Shown: positions 6,459-14,359 of the stretch, piece by piece | Position numbering within the stretch: position 1 is the first letter of the stretch | How the letters are laid out: every line of letters starts with the position of its first letter | Virus record (IMG/VR): IMGVR_UViG_3300035698_001279 | Location: 1-44,198 of that record | Length of the DNA stretch: 44,198 nucleotides | DNA from: a virus | Reading direction: 5' to 3' (one strand) | Notes under the pieces: generated by a model | Told to the model about the DNA's origin: nothing | The model's input: only the letters and a program-made list of their open reading frames with translations | Database searches by the model: none | Program-made: the position numbers and the translations under genes

Positions 6459-7564
6459 AAATCTACAAGTCACAAAACGTATTTGACGCGGCCTTAGACC
6501 GCATTAGGTTCTTCTTCGATGAGTTTGACGACGTCGTCATAGGTATGAGCGGCGGTAAAGACAGCACGGTAACTTTCAACTTGGCTATGATAGTGGCGAA
6601 GGAGAAACACCGGTTACCCCTTAAAGTCTTATTCTTAGACCAAGAAATCGAGTGGCAGCACGTTATAGATTACATTAAGACGGTCATGTATAGGCCTGAC
6701 GTCGACCCTTTATGGGTGCAAGTGCCGTTTGATATGCCTAATTCAACGTCGACTACAAAGCATTGGCTGGAATGTTGGAAAGAGGGCGACACATGGATGC
6801 GGGACAGGGAGCCTATTGCAAGAACTGAGAACATTTATGGCAAGACAAAATTCTACGATATGTTTAATGGCATCATGGACGTTGAACACGACGGCAGAAA
6901 GTGCTGTTTGTTAGGTGGCGTAAGAACTGAAGAATCGCCAGGGCGTTTCGGTGGGCTGACCAATAGCGCTACATATAAGTGGATTACTTATGGTAAGGTT
7001 TTGAATAAGAAAAAGGAGCAATACACGTTCTACCCTATTTATGATTGGTCTTATACGGACGTCTGGAAGGCTATCAACGACAACGATTGGGATTACTGCA
7101 AAATATATGACTTCATGCACCGATACGGAGTGGCTACAAAGGACATGAGGGTTTCCAACTTGCACCACGAAACGTCGGTCAGATGGATGTTCATTCTGCA
7201 AGAAGTAGAGCCGGAAACCTACGAGAAGGCCGTTCAAAGACTTCCAGGGTTGGACATGGCCGCTAAAATGGGGAAAGACGATTATTTCGTTAGGAAGCTG
7301 CCCTTCATGTTCGCATCTTGGGAAGAATATCGGGATTATCTACTCGACAAGCTAATCACAAATGAGAAGTGGAAGGCTGGATTTCAGAAGATGTTCAAGA
7401 AATTGGACTCCATCTACTTGAACGAATTAGGCGATAAGCTATATAAGACGGAAATCTCGTCTATTCTTACAAACGACTTTGAATATACAAAACTCAAGAA
7501 CTTTGAAAGTAGGCCGGAAATGCAAAGGGTCAAGAAACGGGCGTTAGGGGTGGAATTATGGTAA
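6455..7564 (+). CDS. PAPS-reductase-like PP-loop protein (IbrA-like)
   Basis: 369 residues. MSGGKDSTV (31-39) is the PP-loop of N-type ATP pyrophosphatases, and LFLDQEIEWQ and LLGGVRTEES fit the PAPS-reductase fold. The C-terminal half resembles the DUF3440 extension of IbrA. It is paired with a ParB-like gene, as IbrA is with IbrB in enterobacterial prophages. Family members activate a substrate by adenylation; true sulphate reduction is not established for IbrA. Possible roles are DNA modification (compare DndC, also of this fold) or transcription control. Confidence 0.8.
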   Translation: MKIYKSQNVFDAALDRIRFFFDEFDDVVIGMSGGKDSTVTFNLAMIVAKEKHRLPLKVLFLDQEIEWQHVIDYIKTVMYRPDVDPLWVQVPFDMPNSTSTTKHWLECWKEGDTWMRDREPIARTENIYGKTKFYDMFNGIMDVEHDGRKCCLLGGVRTEESPGRFGGLTNSATYKWITYGKVLNKKKEQYTFYPIYDWSYTDVWKAINDNDWDYCKIYDFMHRYGVATKDMRVSNLHHETSVRWMFILQEVEPETYEKAVQRLPGLDMAAKMGKDDYFVRKLPFMFASWEEYRDYLLDKLITNEKWKAGFQKMFKKLDSIYLNELGDKLYKTEISSILTNDFEYTKLKNFESRPEMQRVKKRALGVELW

Positions 7565-8115
7565 ACGAACACAATCCGGTTTCAGATGTTCGATGGGTGT
7601 CAATCGACAAGGTCAAGGCTAATGACTACAATCCGAACACAGTTGCTAAAAACGAAATGCGATTGCTTTACGTTTCCATTAAACACGACGGCTATACACA
7701 GCCCTGCGTCACCGTACATGACCCCGAGAAGGACGAATATACAATCGTCGATGGTTTCCATAGATACTTAGTGATGAAGTCGTTTAAGGACATTTACGAC
7801 CTTAACGGCGGTTTGCTTCCCATCGTCGTTATCAAGAAGGACATAAACGACCGTATGGCTTCCACAGTCCGGCACAACAGGGCAAGGGGCAAACATTCTA
7901 TGACCGGCATGGCCTCAATGGTGTTTGAAATGCTCGACAACGGGTGGAAGGACGCTGAAATCTGCAACGAACTTGGTATGGAGGCCGACGAACTCGTAAG
8001 GCTAAAGTACGTCACCGGATTTGCCAAGCTATTTGAAAGCACGGAGTATAAGAAGTCATGGGAAACTAAAAAAATGATAAAAATGAGGAGCGACGCCAAT
8101 GGAAATCAAGATTGA
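7558..8115 (+). CDS. ParB-like protein (IbrB-like)
   Basis: 185 residues from ATG 7558 with an AGGGG site upstream, overlapping the PP-loop gene by 7 bases. The ParB N-terminal fold is shown by WVSIDKVKANDYNPN, YTIVDGFHRY and RHNRARGKHS; VDGFHR is the nucleotide-binding loop (ParB-like domains bind and hydrolyse CTP or ATP). A helix-turn-helix-like region follows (DAEICNELGMEADELVRLK). Partner of the gene upstream; together they match the IbrA/IbrB arrangement. Confidence 0.8.
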   Translation: MVNEHNPVSDVRWVSIDKVKANDYNPNTVAKNEMRLLYVSIKHDGYTQPCVTVHDPEKDEYTIVDGFHRYLVMKSFKDIYDLNGGLLPIVVIKKDINDRMASTVRHNRARGKHSMTGMASMVFEMLDNGWKDAEICNELGMEADELVRLKYVTGFAKLFESTEYKKSWETKKMIKMRSDANGNQD

Positions 8116-8656
8116 AACGGTCAATATAGACCTTATAAAGCCGTATTGGAGAAATCCGCGTAACAACGACCAAGCAATCGAGCCGGTAAAAGAGTCAATC
8201 AAACGCTTCGGCTATACACAGCCTATCACTCTCGACAAAGAGAATGTAATAGTCACCGGCCACACGAGGTATAAAGCACTAAAGCAACTCGGAATCACCG
8301 AAATTCCCTGTATTCGACTCGACTTATCACCTCAAAAAGCTAAAGAATATCGCATAATTGACAATAAGACGTCTGAATTTGCGTCATGGACAAACGATTT
8401 CGTGGTAGAATTACGAGAGTTTGAGGACATAGAGTCATGCGAAGTCTTTTTCCCTGACATCGACATCGGGTCGATTCTTAACAATTCGGTCGGGATGAAG
8501 TATAAAGACGTGAACAAGACCGATATAAGCAAGCAGTCTGATGAACTCAACAACAAATTTAACGTCGGAGGGAACGATTCTGACAAACTAGAACTGATAT
8601 GCCCTGAGTGCGGTAATACGTTCTACGTCACAAAACATGATTTCGATACCAGATGA
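8099..8656 (+). CDS. Second ParB-like nuclease-fold protein with zinc ribbon
   Basis: 185 residues. N-terminal ParB/Srx-like domain: LIKPYWRNPRNNDQAIEPVK, then YTQPITLD and VIVTGHTRYKALKQLG. A C-terminal CPECGNTFYV suggests half of a zinc ribbon. Proteins of this kind often lie next to phage terminase genes, as here. It overlaps the IbrB-like gene by 17 bases, with GGAG upstream of its ATG. Possible roles are DNA binding at packaging or regulation of modification; not determinable from sequence. Confidence 0.75.
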   Translation: MEIKIETVNIDLIKPYWRNPRNNDQAIEPVKESIKRFGYTQPITLDKENVIVTGHTRYKALKQLGITEIPCIRLDLSPQKAKEYRIIDNKTSEFASWTNDFVVELREFEDIESCEVFFPDIDIGSILNNSVGMKYKDVNKTDISKQSDELNNKFNVGGNDSDKLELICPECGNTFYVTKHDFDTR

Positions 8657-8663
8657 GGATAAT

Positions 8664-9239
8664 ATGAAGAAAAAGAAGGAAGTCACAGCAAAACCCAAGG
8701 CCAGAAAAACAACTCAAACAAAACCGGCGACCATGAAGGCTTTAAACGAAGTCGATTATGTCCATCTTGAAGGGCATTTCGGCAAGTTTGAAGTCAGGAA
8801 AACAGCTAATGCATGGTGGGGAAGCCAGTTTAACGGGCCCTTAAAACTGATTGAGTTTCTGAACGCCATAAAGATGGATATGCCTACTCTAAGGGCGTCA
8901 GCTTATGCCGGTTTGACACGGAATCAGATAGAATACTTCTTGAGATTGCATCCAGAGATTTCAACAATTCTGCCACCTTTACGGGAAAGTGTTAATATAG
9001 CGGCAACTGCGAACATTGCCAAAGCTGTCATGGGGTCAAAAAAGGAAGGCATCTTGCCAAGTCTTGAGACTTCCAAGTGGGTTGCGGAACGTCGCATGAA
9101 GGCTGAATACTCGATAAGAACTGAACTCACAGGGGCCGACGGTAAGGGCTTGACTGATTTGGACGACGAACACCAAGCACGAATCGCAAACGCAGTCTTG
9201 AAATCAATAGAAGCCAAAAAGAAAATAGAAAATGAGTGA
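8664..9239 (+). CDS. terS: Terminase small subunit
   Basis: 191 residues from ATG 8664 (GAGG 8 bases upstream); an upstream ATG at 8637 lies inside the previous gene and is less likely. After a Lys-rich N-terminus, residues about 55-100 look like a helix-turn-helix (LRASAYAGLTRNQIEYFLR), followed by helices typical of small terminases (SLETSKWVAERRMKAEYSIR) and a conserved end. It would recognise the packaging site and feed DNA to the large subunit encoded next. Confidence 0.8.
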   Translation: MKKKKEVTAKPKARKTTQTKPATMKALNEVDYVHLEGHFGKFEVRKTANAWWGSQFNGPLKLIEFLNAIKMDMPTLRASAYAGLTRNQIEYFLRLHPEISTILPPLRESVNIAATANIAKAVMGSKKEGILPSLETSKWVAERRMKAEYSIRTELTGADGKGLTDLDDEHQARIANAVLKSIEAKKKIENE

Positions 9240-10575
9240 CATCTTCGAGTTGGCACAGAGCAATTTAACAGCTTACGCTCAAGTCATGTGGAAGGATTAC
9301 ATGACCCCTGAACACGTTTTGAAGCTGAACGCCTATCTCGAAAAGGTCGAATCCGGCGAGATAACCCGTCTTTTAGTGTCCATGCCTCCACGACATAGTA
9401 AGTCAATGAACGTCGCACAGTATTTTCCGGCTTGGTTCTTGGGAAGAAACCCCGATAAGGACGTCATATATTCGAGTTATGCACAAGACCAAGCTACGAA
9501 GTTTGGCCGATTGGTAAGAAGCCAATTTTCTGAGCCTTCCTTCATTAAGATGTTTCCAAACGTCCATATCACCCCTGAGAGCAAGGCCCGCGACAGATTC
9601 ATAATGACTGATAAGGGCTCGTACTATGCGGTCGGTAGGGGCGGCCCTATCACCGGCAAAGGGGCTGATTTGTTCATCTTGGACGATATGTATAAGGACA
9701 ATAAGGAGGCTGAGAGCAAACTCGTAAGAAAAGGTGTGATTGATTGGTATAAAGCAGTAGCTTCCACAAGACTGCAAAAAGGCGCTAAGGTTGTCATGTG
9801 CGGAACTCGATGGAACGAGGACGATTTGATAGGCTGGGCGCAGAAGTCATTAAAAGACCAAGGATGGGTCGTTTTGAACTTCCCAGCTATCAACGCAAAA
9901 GACGAGGCTCTATGGCCTGAGATGTTTCCGCGTGAAAAACTGGAAGAAGTGAAAAGGACATTGGGCCCTTATTTCTGGAACGCTTTATATATGGGGCGGC
10001 CATCGTCACCGGAAGGCAATATCTTTAAAAGGAAAAGCTGGCAATTCTACACCGAACTACCTCCGAAATTCGATACGGTCATTCAGTCATGGGACGCGAC
10101 TTTCAAGAAAACTGAGGCTGGGTCTTATGTGGTGGGCCAGGTTTGGGGCAAGATTGGGCCTCGTTATTATCTCATTGACCAAGTAAGGCTGAGAATGGGC
10201 TTCACAAAAACGGTTGAGTCGATTATGATGGTGTCCAGAAATTATCCAGAATCATACGAGAAACTAATTGAGGACATGGCAAACGGCCCTGCAATTATTG
10301 AAGTTTTACAAGATAAAATAGAGGGTATCATACCAATAAGACCAGACGGCGGCAAAGAGGCAAGAGCAAACGCCATGAGTTATATACAGGAAAGCGGCCA
10401 GATATACCTACCAAAGCCGGAAATCAGAAGTTGGGTTGAGGACTATATCGAAGAACACGCCGCCTTTCCAAATGCCGATAGGGACGACCAAGTTGACGCA
10501 ACGACACAGGCTATAAACTATATGCGTTCTGAGGGCAATCCGATGGAGAGACTGCAAGATATGCTTAATTTTTAG
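9232..10575 (+). CDS. terL: Terminase large subunit
   Basis: 447 residues, normal length. The N-terminal ATPase has a Walker-A-like MPPRHSKS (51-58) and Walker B LFILDD (147-152). CGTRWNEDDL is the coupling region. The C-terminal RNase H-like nuclease has SWDATFKK (Asp 288) and DRDDQVDA near the end. It packages DNA into proheads. ATG overlaps the small subunit by 8 bases with no clear ribosome site, so coupling is likely. The short R-type Walker A (PRHSKS) is common in this terminase group. Confidence 0.93.
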   Translation: MSDIFELAQSNLTAYAQVMWKDYMTPEHVLKLNAYLEKVESGEITRLLVSMPPRHSKSMNVAQYFPAWFLGRNPDKDVIYSSYAQDQATKFGRLVRSQFSEPSFIKMFPNVHITPESKARDRFIMTDKGSYYAVGRGGPITGKGADLFILDDMYKDNKEAESKLVRKGVIDWYKAVASTRLQKGAKVVMCGTRWNEDDLIGWAQKSLKDQGWVVLNFPAINAKDEALWPEMFPREKLEEVKRTLGPYFWNALYMGRPSSPEGNIFKRKSWQFYTELPPKFDTVIQSWDATFKKTEAGSYVVGQVWGKIGPRYYLIDQVRLRMGFTKTVESIMMVSRNYPESYEKLIEDMANGPAIIEVLQDKIEGIIPIRPDGGKEARANAMSYIQESGQIYLPKPEIRSWVEDYIEEHAAFPNADRDDQVDATTQAINYMRSEGNPMERLQDMLNF

Positions 10576-10585
10576 GAGGTTTTAA

Positions 10586-11941
10586 ATGGCTACAAAGAGT
10601 TTTGAAGCAGTTAATGACGCTATCGACGAGATTCAGCAATCAATGGATGGGTGGGGAAACGTATTGACGGGCCTTGGGGAAGAAAACCGCGATAGACGTA
10701 TGGCGGCGACACCAAGTAAGACGCTATTGACCGTTGACCGGCTGGAGGCTTTATTTCAATCGGACGATATAGCGGCCAAGATAGTCAATTTTAAACCGGC
10801 TGAAATGATGCGTGAAGGCTATACGCTCAAAATCGACGGTGACGACGACAACGAACAAGCAAAGCAAGCGGTTGCGGTCGCCGATTCGTTGGAAATTGAC
10901 CAGAAAGTCGAAGAACTGTTTAGAATGGCCCGCCTTTATGGTGGCTGTGCCATACTGAAAGGTTCGATAAGCAATGGCAGGGCTTTCACGCCGAGAAGTG
11001 TTAAGTCGTTTACGGTGCTTGATTCGTCCATTCTATATGCTGATACGAACAGTATTATTTCAGACATTACGCAGCCGGACTTTGGCTTGCCGGAGTTTTT
11101 CCAAATATCCAATACAAACGCCACGCAGAACAATAGCAAAATCCATAGGTCAAGGCTTATCATCGTGCAAGGTGACGAATTACCGCGCCGGTTGATGGCT
11201 GAAAATGGCTATTGGGGGCAAAGCGTATTGATAAGGGTATATAACGCGCTACGCAATTTCAATACCGGCTACGATTCAATGGCAACGATTCTTACGGATT
11301 TCGTGCAAGCAGTATTCAAAATCAAGAATTTGAGCGCGATACTCAAGCGTGGTCAAGAGGGGGAAGCGTTGATTCGCACGCGCTTGAGGTTGGTCAATGT
11401 CTTGAAATCGGTCATAAACGCAGTTGTGATACAGGACGACGAAGAATACCAGAAAACAACGTCGAACATTACCGGTCTAGCGGATGCCCTAAAGATGCTT
11501 AACAACCGTTTGGTATCGGCTACCGACACACCTCACACGATTTTGCTTGGTGAGAGCCCTTCGGGATTGGGTGCTACCGGCGGTAGCGAACTCACCGATT
11601 GGTATAATAAAATAGCGTCAGAACAGCAGATAAGACTTGCTCCGGTGCTTCGGCAGATTTACGATATTATCCTATTTCAGCAGCTTGGTGATATTCCTGA
11701 CTACACGATAAGCTTCAATCCGTTATGGCAGATGGACTTAAAAGAACAGGCCGACATTCGCAAGATAATGGCTGATACAGATGGTGTTTATGCCGACAGG
11801 GGCATATTAGGAGTGAGTGAAATAAGAAATAGCCGTTTCGGTAAGGACGAATATTCGGTAGAAACCGAACTCGACCTAGATGTAGAACTGGCAGAGCCAG
11901 CCGAAATCGAACTTCAAGAGGGCGATAATGAGGTTGAATGA
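10586..11941 (+). CDS. Portal protein (DUF1073 type)
   Basis: 451 residues with a near-perfect ribosome site AGGAGG. The N-terminal RMAATPSKTLLTVDRLEALF and IVNFKPAEMMREGYTL, the central ARLYGGCAILKGS, and LLGESPSGLGATGGSELTDWYNKI near residue 325 are hallmarks of the DUF1073 phage portal family. It forms the dodecameric DNA channel at one capsid vertex. The acidic C-terminus (LAEPAEIELQEGDNEVE) is usual. Position after the terminase supports the call. Confidence 0.9.
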   Translation: MATKSFEAVNDAIDEIQQSMDGWGNVLTGLGEENRDRRMAATPSKTLLTVDRLEALFQSDDIAAKIVNFKPAEMMREGYTLKIDGDDDNEQAKQAVAVADSLEIDQKVEELFRMARLYGGCAILKGSISNGRAFTPRSVKSFTVLDSSILYADTNSIISDITQPDFGLPEFFQISNTNATQNNSKIHRSRLIIVQGDELPRRLMAENGYWGQSVLIRVYNALRNFNTGYDSMATILTDFVQAVFKIKNLSAILKRGQEGEALIRTRLRLVNVLKSVINAVVIQDDEEYQKTTSNITGLADALKMLNNRLVSATDTPHTILLGESPSGLGATGGSELTDWYNKIASEQQIRLAPVLRQIYDIILFQQLGDIPDYTISFNPLWQMDLKEQADIRKIMADTDGVYADRGILGVSEIRNSRFGKDEYSVETELDLDVELAEPAEIELQEGDNEVE

Positions 11942-12921
11942 TGACATGGACAAAGGACAGCTTGCCAAACGTGGCGAAAAAATGGCCGGAACACCTGAAA
12001 GCCGAATGTGTGACGATTGTAAATTCCGCATTGGAGGATGGTGCAACGGAGCGCGAAGCGATATTCGCTTGCATCGGTGTGATGGGAAACGCAGAACGGG
12101 CCGACGTCAGGGACGTCCCAACACCCATTGAATACGCTAAGACGCTAAGGGGCAATAAGAAGGCTCCCACTATACCGCCACCGCCTGAAACAAAGGTTCA
12201 AGAGGCCGAATATTACCGCGAGTTAAAGCGGATGGTCAATTTCCAGAAAAGAACTATAAGGGAAATCATCATGCCGGAAGTGCCTCACATATTGAGGAAG
12301 TCTAGGGTCGACTCTCCACGCTTGGACGATTACGTCGATGATTTGGAAAACTCCATGACAGAAGCAAGGGCTATGTTTTTGGAAGAATACCCGCCAAGAC
12401 GGTTAGAGCAAATGGCCGCCGCCGCCGCTGTACTTACTGATAACGTCAATAAGGTCTATTACAATAAATTCTATCGCATTATTGGGCTTAATCCGTTGAT
12501 TTCGGAGCCTTGGTTAGCAGTCAAGTCAAAGGCGTTTGTGGCCGATAACGTCAGCCTCATAAACAACTTGACGACTGATGAATACGCTAGGGTGGAGGGT
12601 ATAGTCTCGCGGGGGGCGCAATCCGGCGATACTGTAAAGGCGGTTGAAAGCAATATAAGAGCCACTTATCCCAAGCTTGATAATCGCGCCAAGCTAATCG
12701 CCCAAGACCAGATTCAGAAATTCAACGGGTCTTTAAATCATTCCCGTCAAGTTGACGCTGGCGTCACAAGCTACATATGGGTTTCATCAGGGGATGAGCG
12801 CGTCAGAACTACGCACAGGGCTTTCAATACAAACGTGTATAGCTGGAAGGTCGGCTCACCGGAAGGACACCCAGGGATGCCTGTAAGGTGCCGGTGCAGG
12901 GCCAAGCCTATAATCGAGTGA
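11938..12921 (+). CDS. Minor head protein, SPP1 gp7/Mu gpF-like
   Basis: 327 residues, ATGA overlap with the portal gene. The C-terminal region (IRATYPKLDNRAKLIAQDQ, then TSYIWVSSGDERVRTTHR and GMPVRCRCRAKPI) is the head-morphogenesis domain. The N-terminal 45 residues (WTKDSLPNVAKKWPEHLK...) resemble a small ChaB-like module. It is needed for prohead assembly and may be ejected with DNA. Ends just before a promoter and terminator pair. Confidence 0.85.
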   Translation: MMTWTKDSLPNVAKKWPEHLKAECVTIVNSALEDGATEREAIFACIGVMGNAERADVRDVPTPIEYAKTLRGNKKAPTIPPPPETKVQEAEYYRELKRMVNFQKRTIREIIMPEVPHILRKSRVDSPRLDDYVDDLENSMTEARAMFLEEYPPRRLEQMAAAAAVLTDNVNKVYYNKFYRIIGLNPLISEPWLAVKSKAFVADNVSLINNLTTDEYARVEGIVSRGAQSGDTVKAVESNIRATYPKLDNRAKLIAQDQIQKFNGSLNHSRQVDAGVTSYIWVSSGDERVRTTHRAFNTNVYSWKVGSPEGHPGMPVRCRCRAKPIIE

Positions 12922-12949
12922 TTGACTTTCAGAAGTTTCTAACTATTAT
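12922..12949 (+). promoter_or_regulatory. Sigma70-like promoter in the head gene cluster
   Basis: TTGACT (12922-12927), a 16-bp spacer and TATTAT (12944-12949, five of six consensus bases). It immediately follows the minor head gene and lies upstream of a terminator hairpin, so its transcript would be only about 55 bases unless the terminator is read through. No gene start occurs before 13039. Confidence 0.5.
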
Positions 12950-12977
12950 AAGCAAATCATGTACCCCCTAGGTTTGG

Positions 12978-13013
12978 GCCCTTTCTCAGCTTTTTGAGCG
13001 AGGGCTTTTTTTT
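12978..13013 (+). terminator. Rho-independent terminator or attenuator
   Basis: GCCCT (12978-12982) pairs with AGGGC (13001-13005), with an inner CTCA/TGAG stem and a short loop, followed by eight T (13006-13013). It is a standard intrinsic terminator between the minor head gene and the protease gene. Because late genes must pass it, it may reset dosage or attenuate. Confidence 0.8.
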
Positions 13014-13038
13014 GACTTTGACAGAGGGTAGGGCTCTC

Positions 13039-14331
13039 ATGTATTATCACCCCATGAAGAAAACTGTCCAAAGATTTGATGCTGGTGAGATTAAAAGTCC
13101 TACCATAACAGCCCAAGGCTATTTAAAAAGCGATGGATTCGCCACACGAAGCGGGGTTTTTGAATATATGTCGCTTGACGGAAGCCTTTACAGGGAATTT
13201 AGACATCCAGAGGACGTATTTAAAGCCGAAAGCCTGAAAAGTCTTGAAGGTGTCCCGATTACCAACGACCACCCGCCTGAGTTTCTCAATAGTGAAAATA
13301 CTGCAAGATTTATAGCTGGTTTTACCGGTGACAACGCCATTCAAGACGATGATTTCGTTAAGATTGGCACGACTATCACAGACGCCAAGGCTATTGACGA
13401 TATAATGAAGAAAAACAAACGCGAGTTATCATGCGGCTATACTTGCAAGTTGGTCGAAGATGCTGGCGAGTGGTTTGGCATAAAGTACGATTTCAGACAG
13501 ACCGACATCGTTTATAATCATTTATCAATCGTGGACGTAGGCAGGGCTGGGCCAGAGGCCAAGCTGAAACTTGACTCCAATAATCACAGCGCCTTGTCAG
13601 GTGATGCAGTTATGAGAACGGATAGCGGCGTCATGGTGCGCCGTATTGATGCCGAGGAAGGCAAACCGGTCAAAAGAAAATTGCCTATTTCAAGTAAAGA
13701 TGCTAAACATTCAAAGACTAGCAATAAAAAAGACAAAAAAGGAGAAAAGACAATGCCGAAACTCAAACTTGGAAATGTTGAATTTGATATCGAGGATGCC
13801 GGAGTTGCACAGGCGGTCGATAAGTTTATGACAGAGCACGTTGAAATGAAGGAAAAACTCGACGGTCTTGCCAAAGCTAAGGACGAAAGTGATGCAAAAG
13901 CTGACGCCGCAACCGAAGAACTCAAGAAAAAAGACGACAAAATCGCGGAACTCGAAGCTGCAAAACCTGACTTCGAGAATATGCGTAAAATTGTCCAAGA
14001 TAGAATCGACCTTGAAACAGATGCGACGAAACATCTTGGCGAAGAAGTAAAGTTTGATGGAATGTCTGACTTAGACGTCAAGAAGGCTGTCATTGTCAAA
14101 CTCTCCGAGAAAACAGACCTAACCGACAAGTCTGATGATTATATCAATGCCCGTTTTGACAGCATGATGGAACTCGTCGTGAAAGAGGACGAATCAGGCA
14201 AGACAGACGGCAAGGTTATTCTCGAAGCCGGTAAGAAAGAGGACGACCTTGAGAAAATCAGAGCAGACCGTAAAAAGGTCGATTCTGAAAAGTGGAAAAC
14301 CGAATGTCCGGCAAGAGTGGCAAACAAGTAA
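13039..14331 (+). CDS. Prohead protease-scaffold fusion (DUF2213)
   Basis: 430 residues from ATG 13039 (GAGGGTAGGG upstream); ATG 13054 is a real alternative because family members start near MKKTVQRF. Residues about 20-185 are DUF2213 (GYLKSDGFATRSGVFEY, GVPITNDHPP, RELSCGYTCKL, HLSIVDVGRAGPEAKL), a capsid maturation protease; His in NDHPP and HLS and Ser in ELSCGY are candidate catalytic residues. A Lys/Ser-rich linker leads to a coiled-coil scaffold (about 238-430) with many Lys, Glu and Asp. Major capsid and cement genes follow. An internal ATG gives the scaffold alone. Confidence 0.85.
   Translation: MYYHPMKKTVQRFDAGEIKSPTITAQGYLKSDGFATRSGVFEYMSLDGSLYREFRHPEDVFKAESLKSLEGVPITNDHPPEFLNSENTARFIAGFTGDNAIQDDDFVKIGTTITDAKAIDDIMKKNKRELSCGYTCKLVEDAGEWFGIKYDFRQTDIVYNHLSIVDVGRAGPEAKLKLDSNNHSALSGDAVMRTDSGVMVRRIDAEEGKPVKRKLPISSKDAKHSKTSNKKDKKGEKTMPKLKLGNVEFDIEDAGVAQAVDKFMTEHVEMKEKLDGLAKAKDESDAKADAATEELKKKDDKIAELEAAKPDFENMRKIVQDRIDLETDATKHLGEEVKFDGMSDLDVKKAVIVKLSEKTDLTDKSDDYINARFDSMMELVVKEDESGKTDGKVILEAGKKEDDLEKIRADRKKVDSEKWKTECPARVANK
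13753..14331 (+). CDS. Internal in-frame start: scaffold protein alone
   Basis: Within the protease-scaffold gene, AAAGGAGAAAAGACA directly precedes an in-frame ATG at 13753, yielding a 192-residue product: a short beta segment (MPKLKLGNVEFDIEDAG) then a long charged coiled coil. This mirrors lambda C/Nu3, where the scaffold is made separately from a nested start. The ribosome site is as good as those of the real genes nearby, and lies at the domain boundary after the Lys-rich linker. Confidence 0.7.
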   Translation: MPKLKLGNVEFDIEDAGVAQAVDKFMTEHVEMKEKLDGLAKAKDESDAKADAATEELKKKDDKIAELEAAKPDFENMRKIVQDRIDLETDATKHLGEEVKFDGMSDLDVKKAVIVKLSEKTDLTDKSDDYINARFDSMMELVVKEDESGKTDGKVILEAGKKEDDLEKIRADRKKVDSEKWKTECPARVANK

Positions 14332-14359
14332 ATAGAATTTTAAAAAAAGGAGTCTAATC

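Noticed and set aside
6455-7564. True sulphate assimilation enzyme
   Set aside because: No other sulphur genes are present. The C-terminal extension and the ParB-like partner fit IbrA-type proteins better.
12994-13038. Upstream TTG start for the prohead protease
   Set aside because: It lies inside the terminator hairpin; ATG 13039 has a proper ribosome site.
13584-14129. Long antisense open frame of about 181 codons
   Set aside because: It mirrors the Lys/Glu-rich scaffold coding sequence, giving a Ser/Phe-rich product, and has no ribosome site. All other genes run on the + strand.
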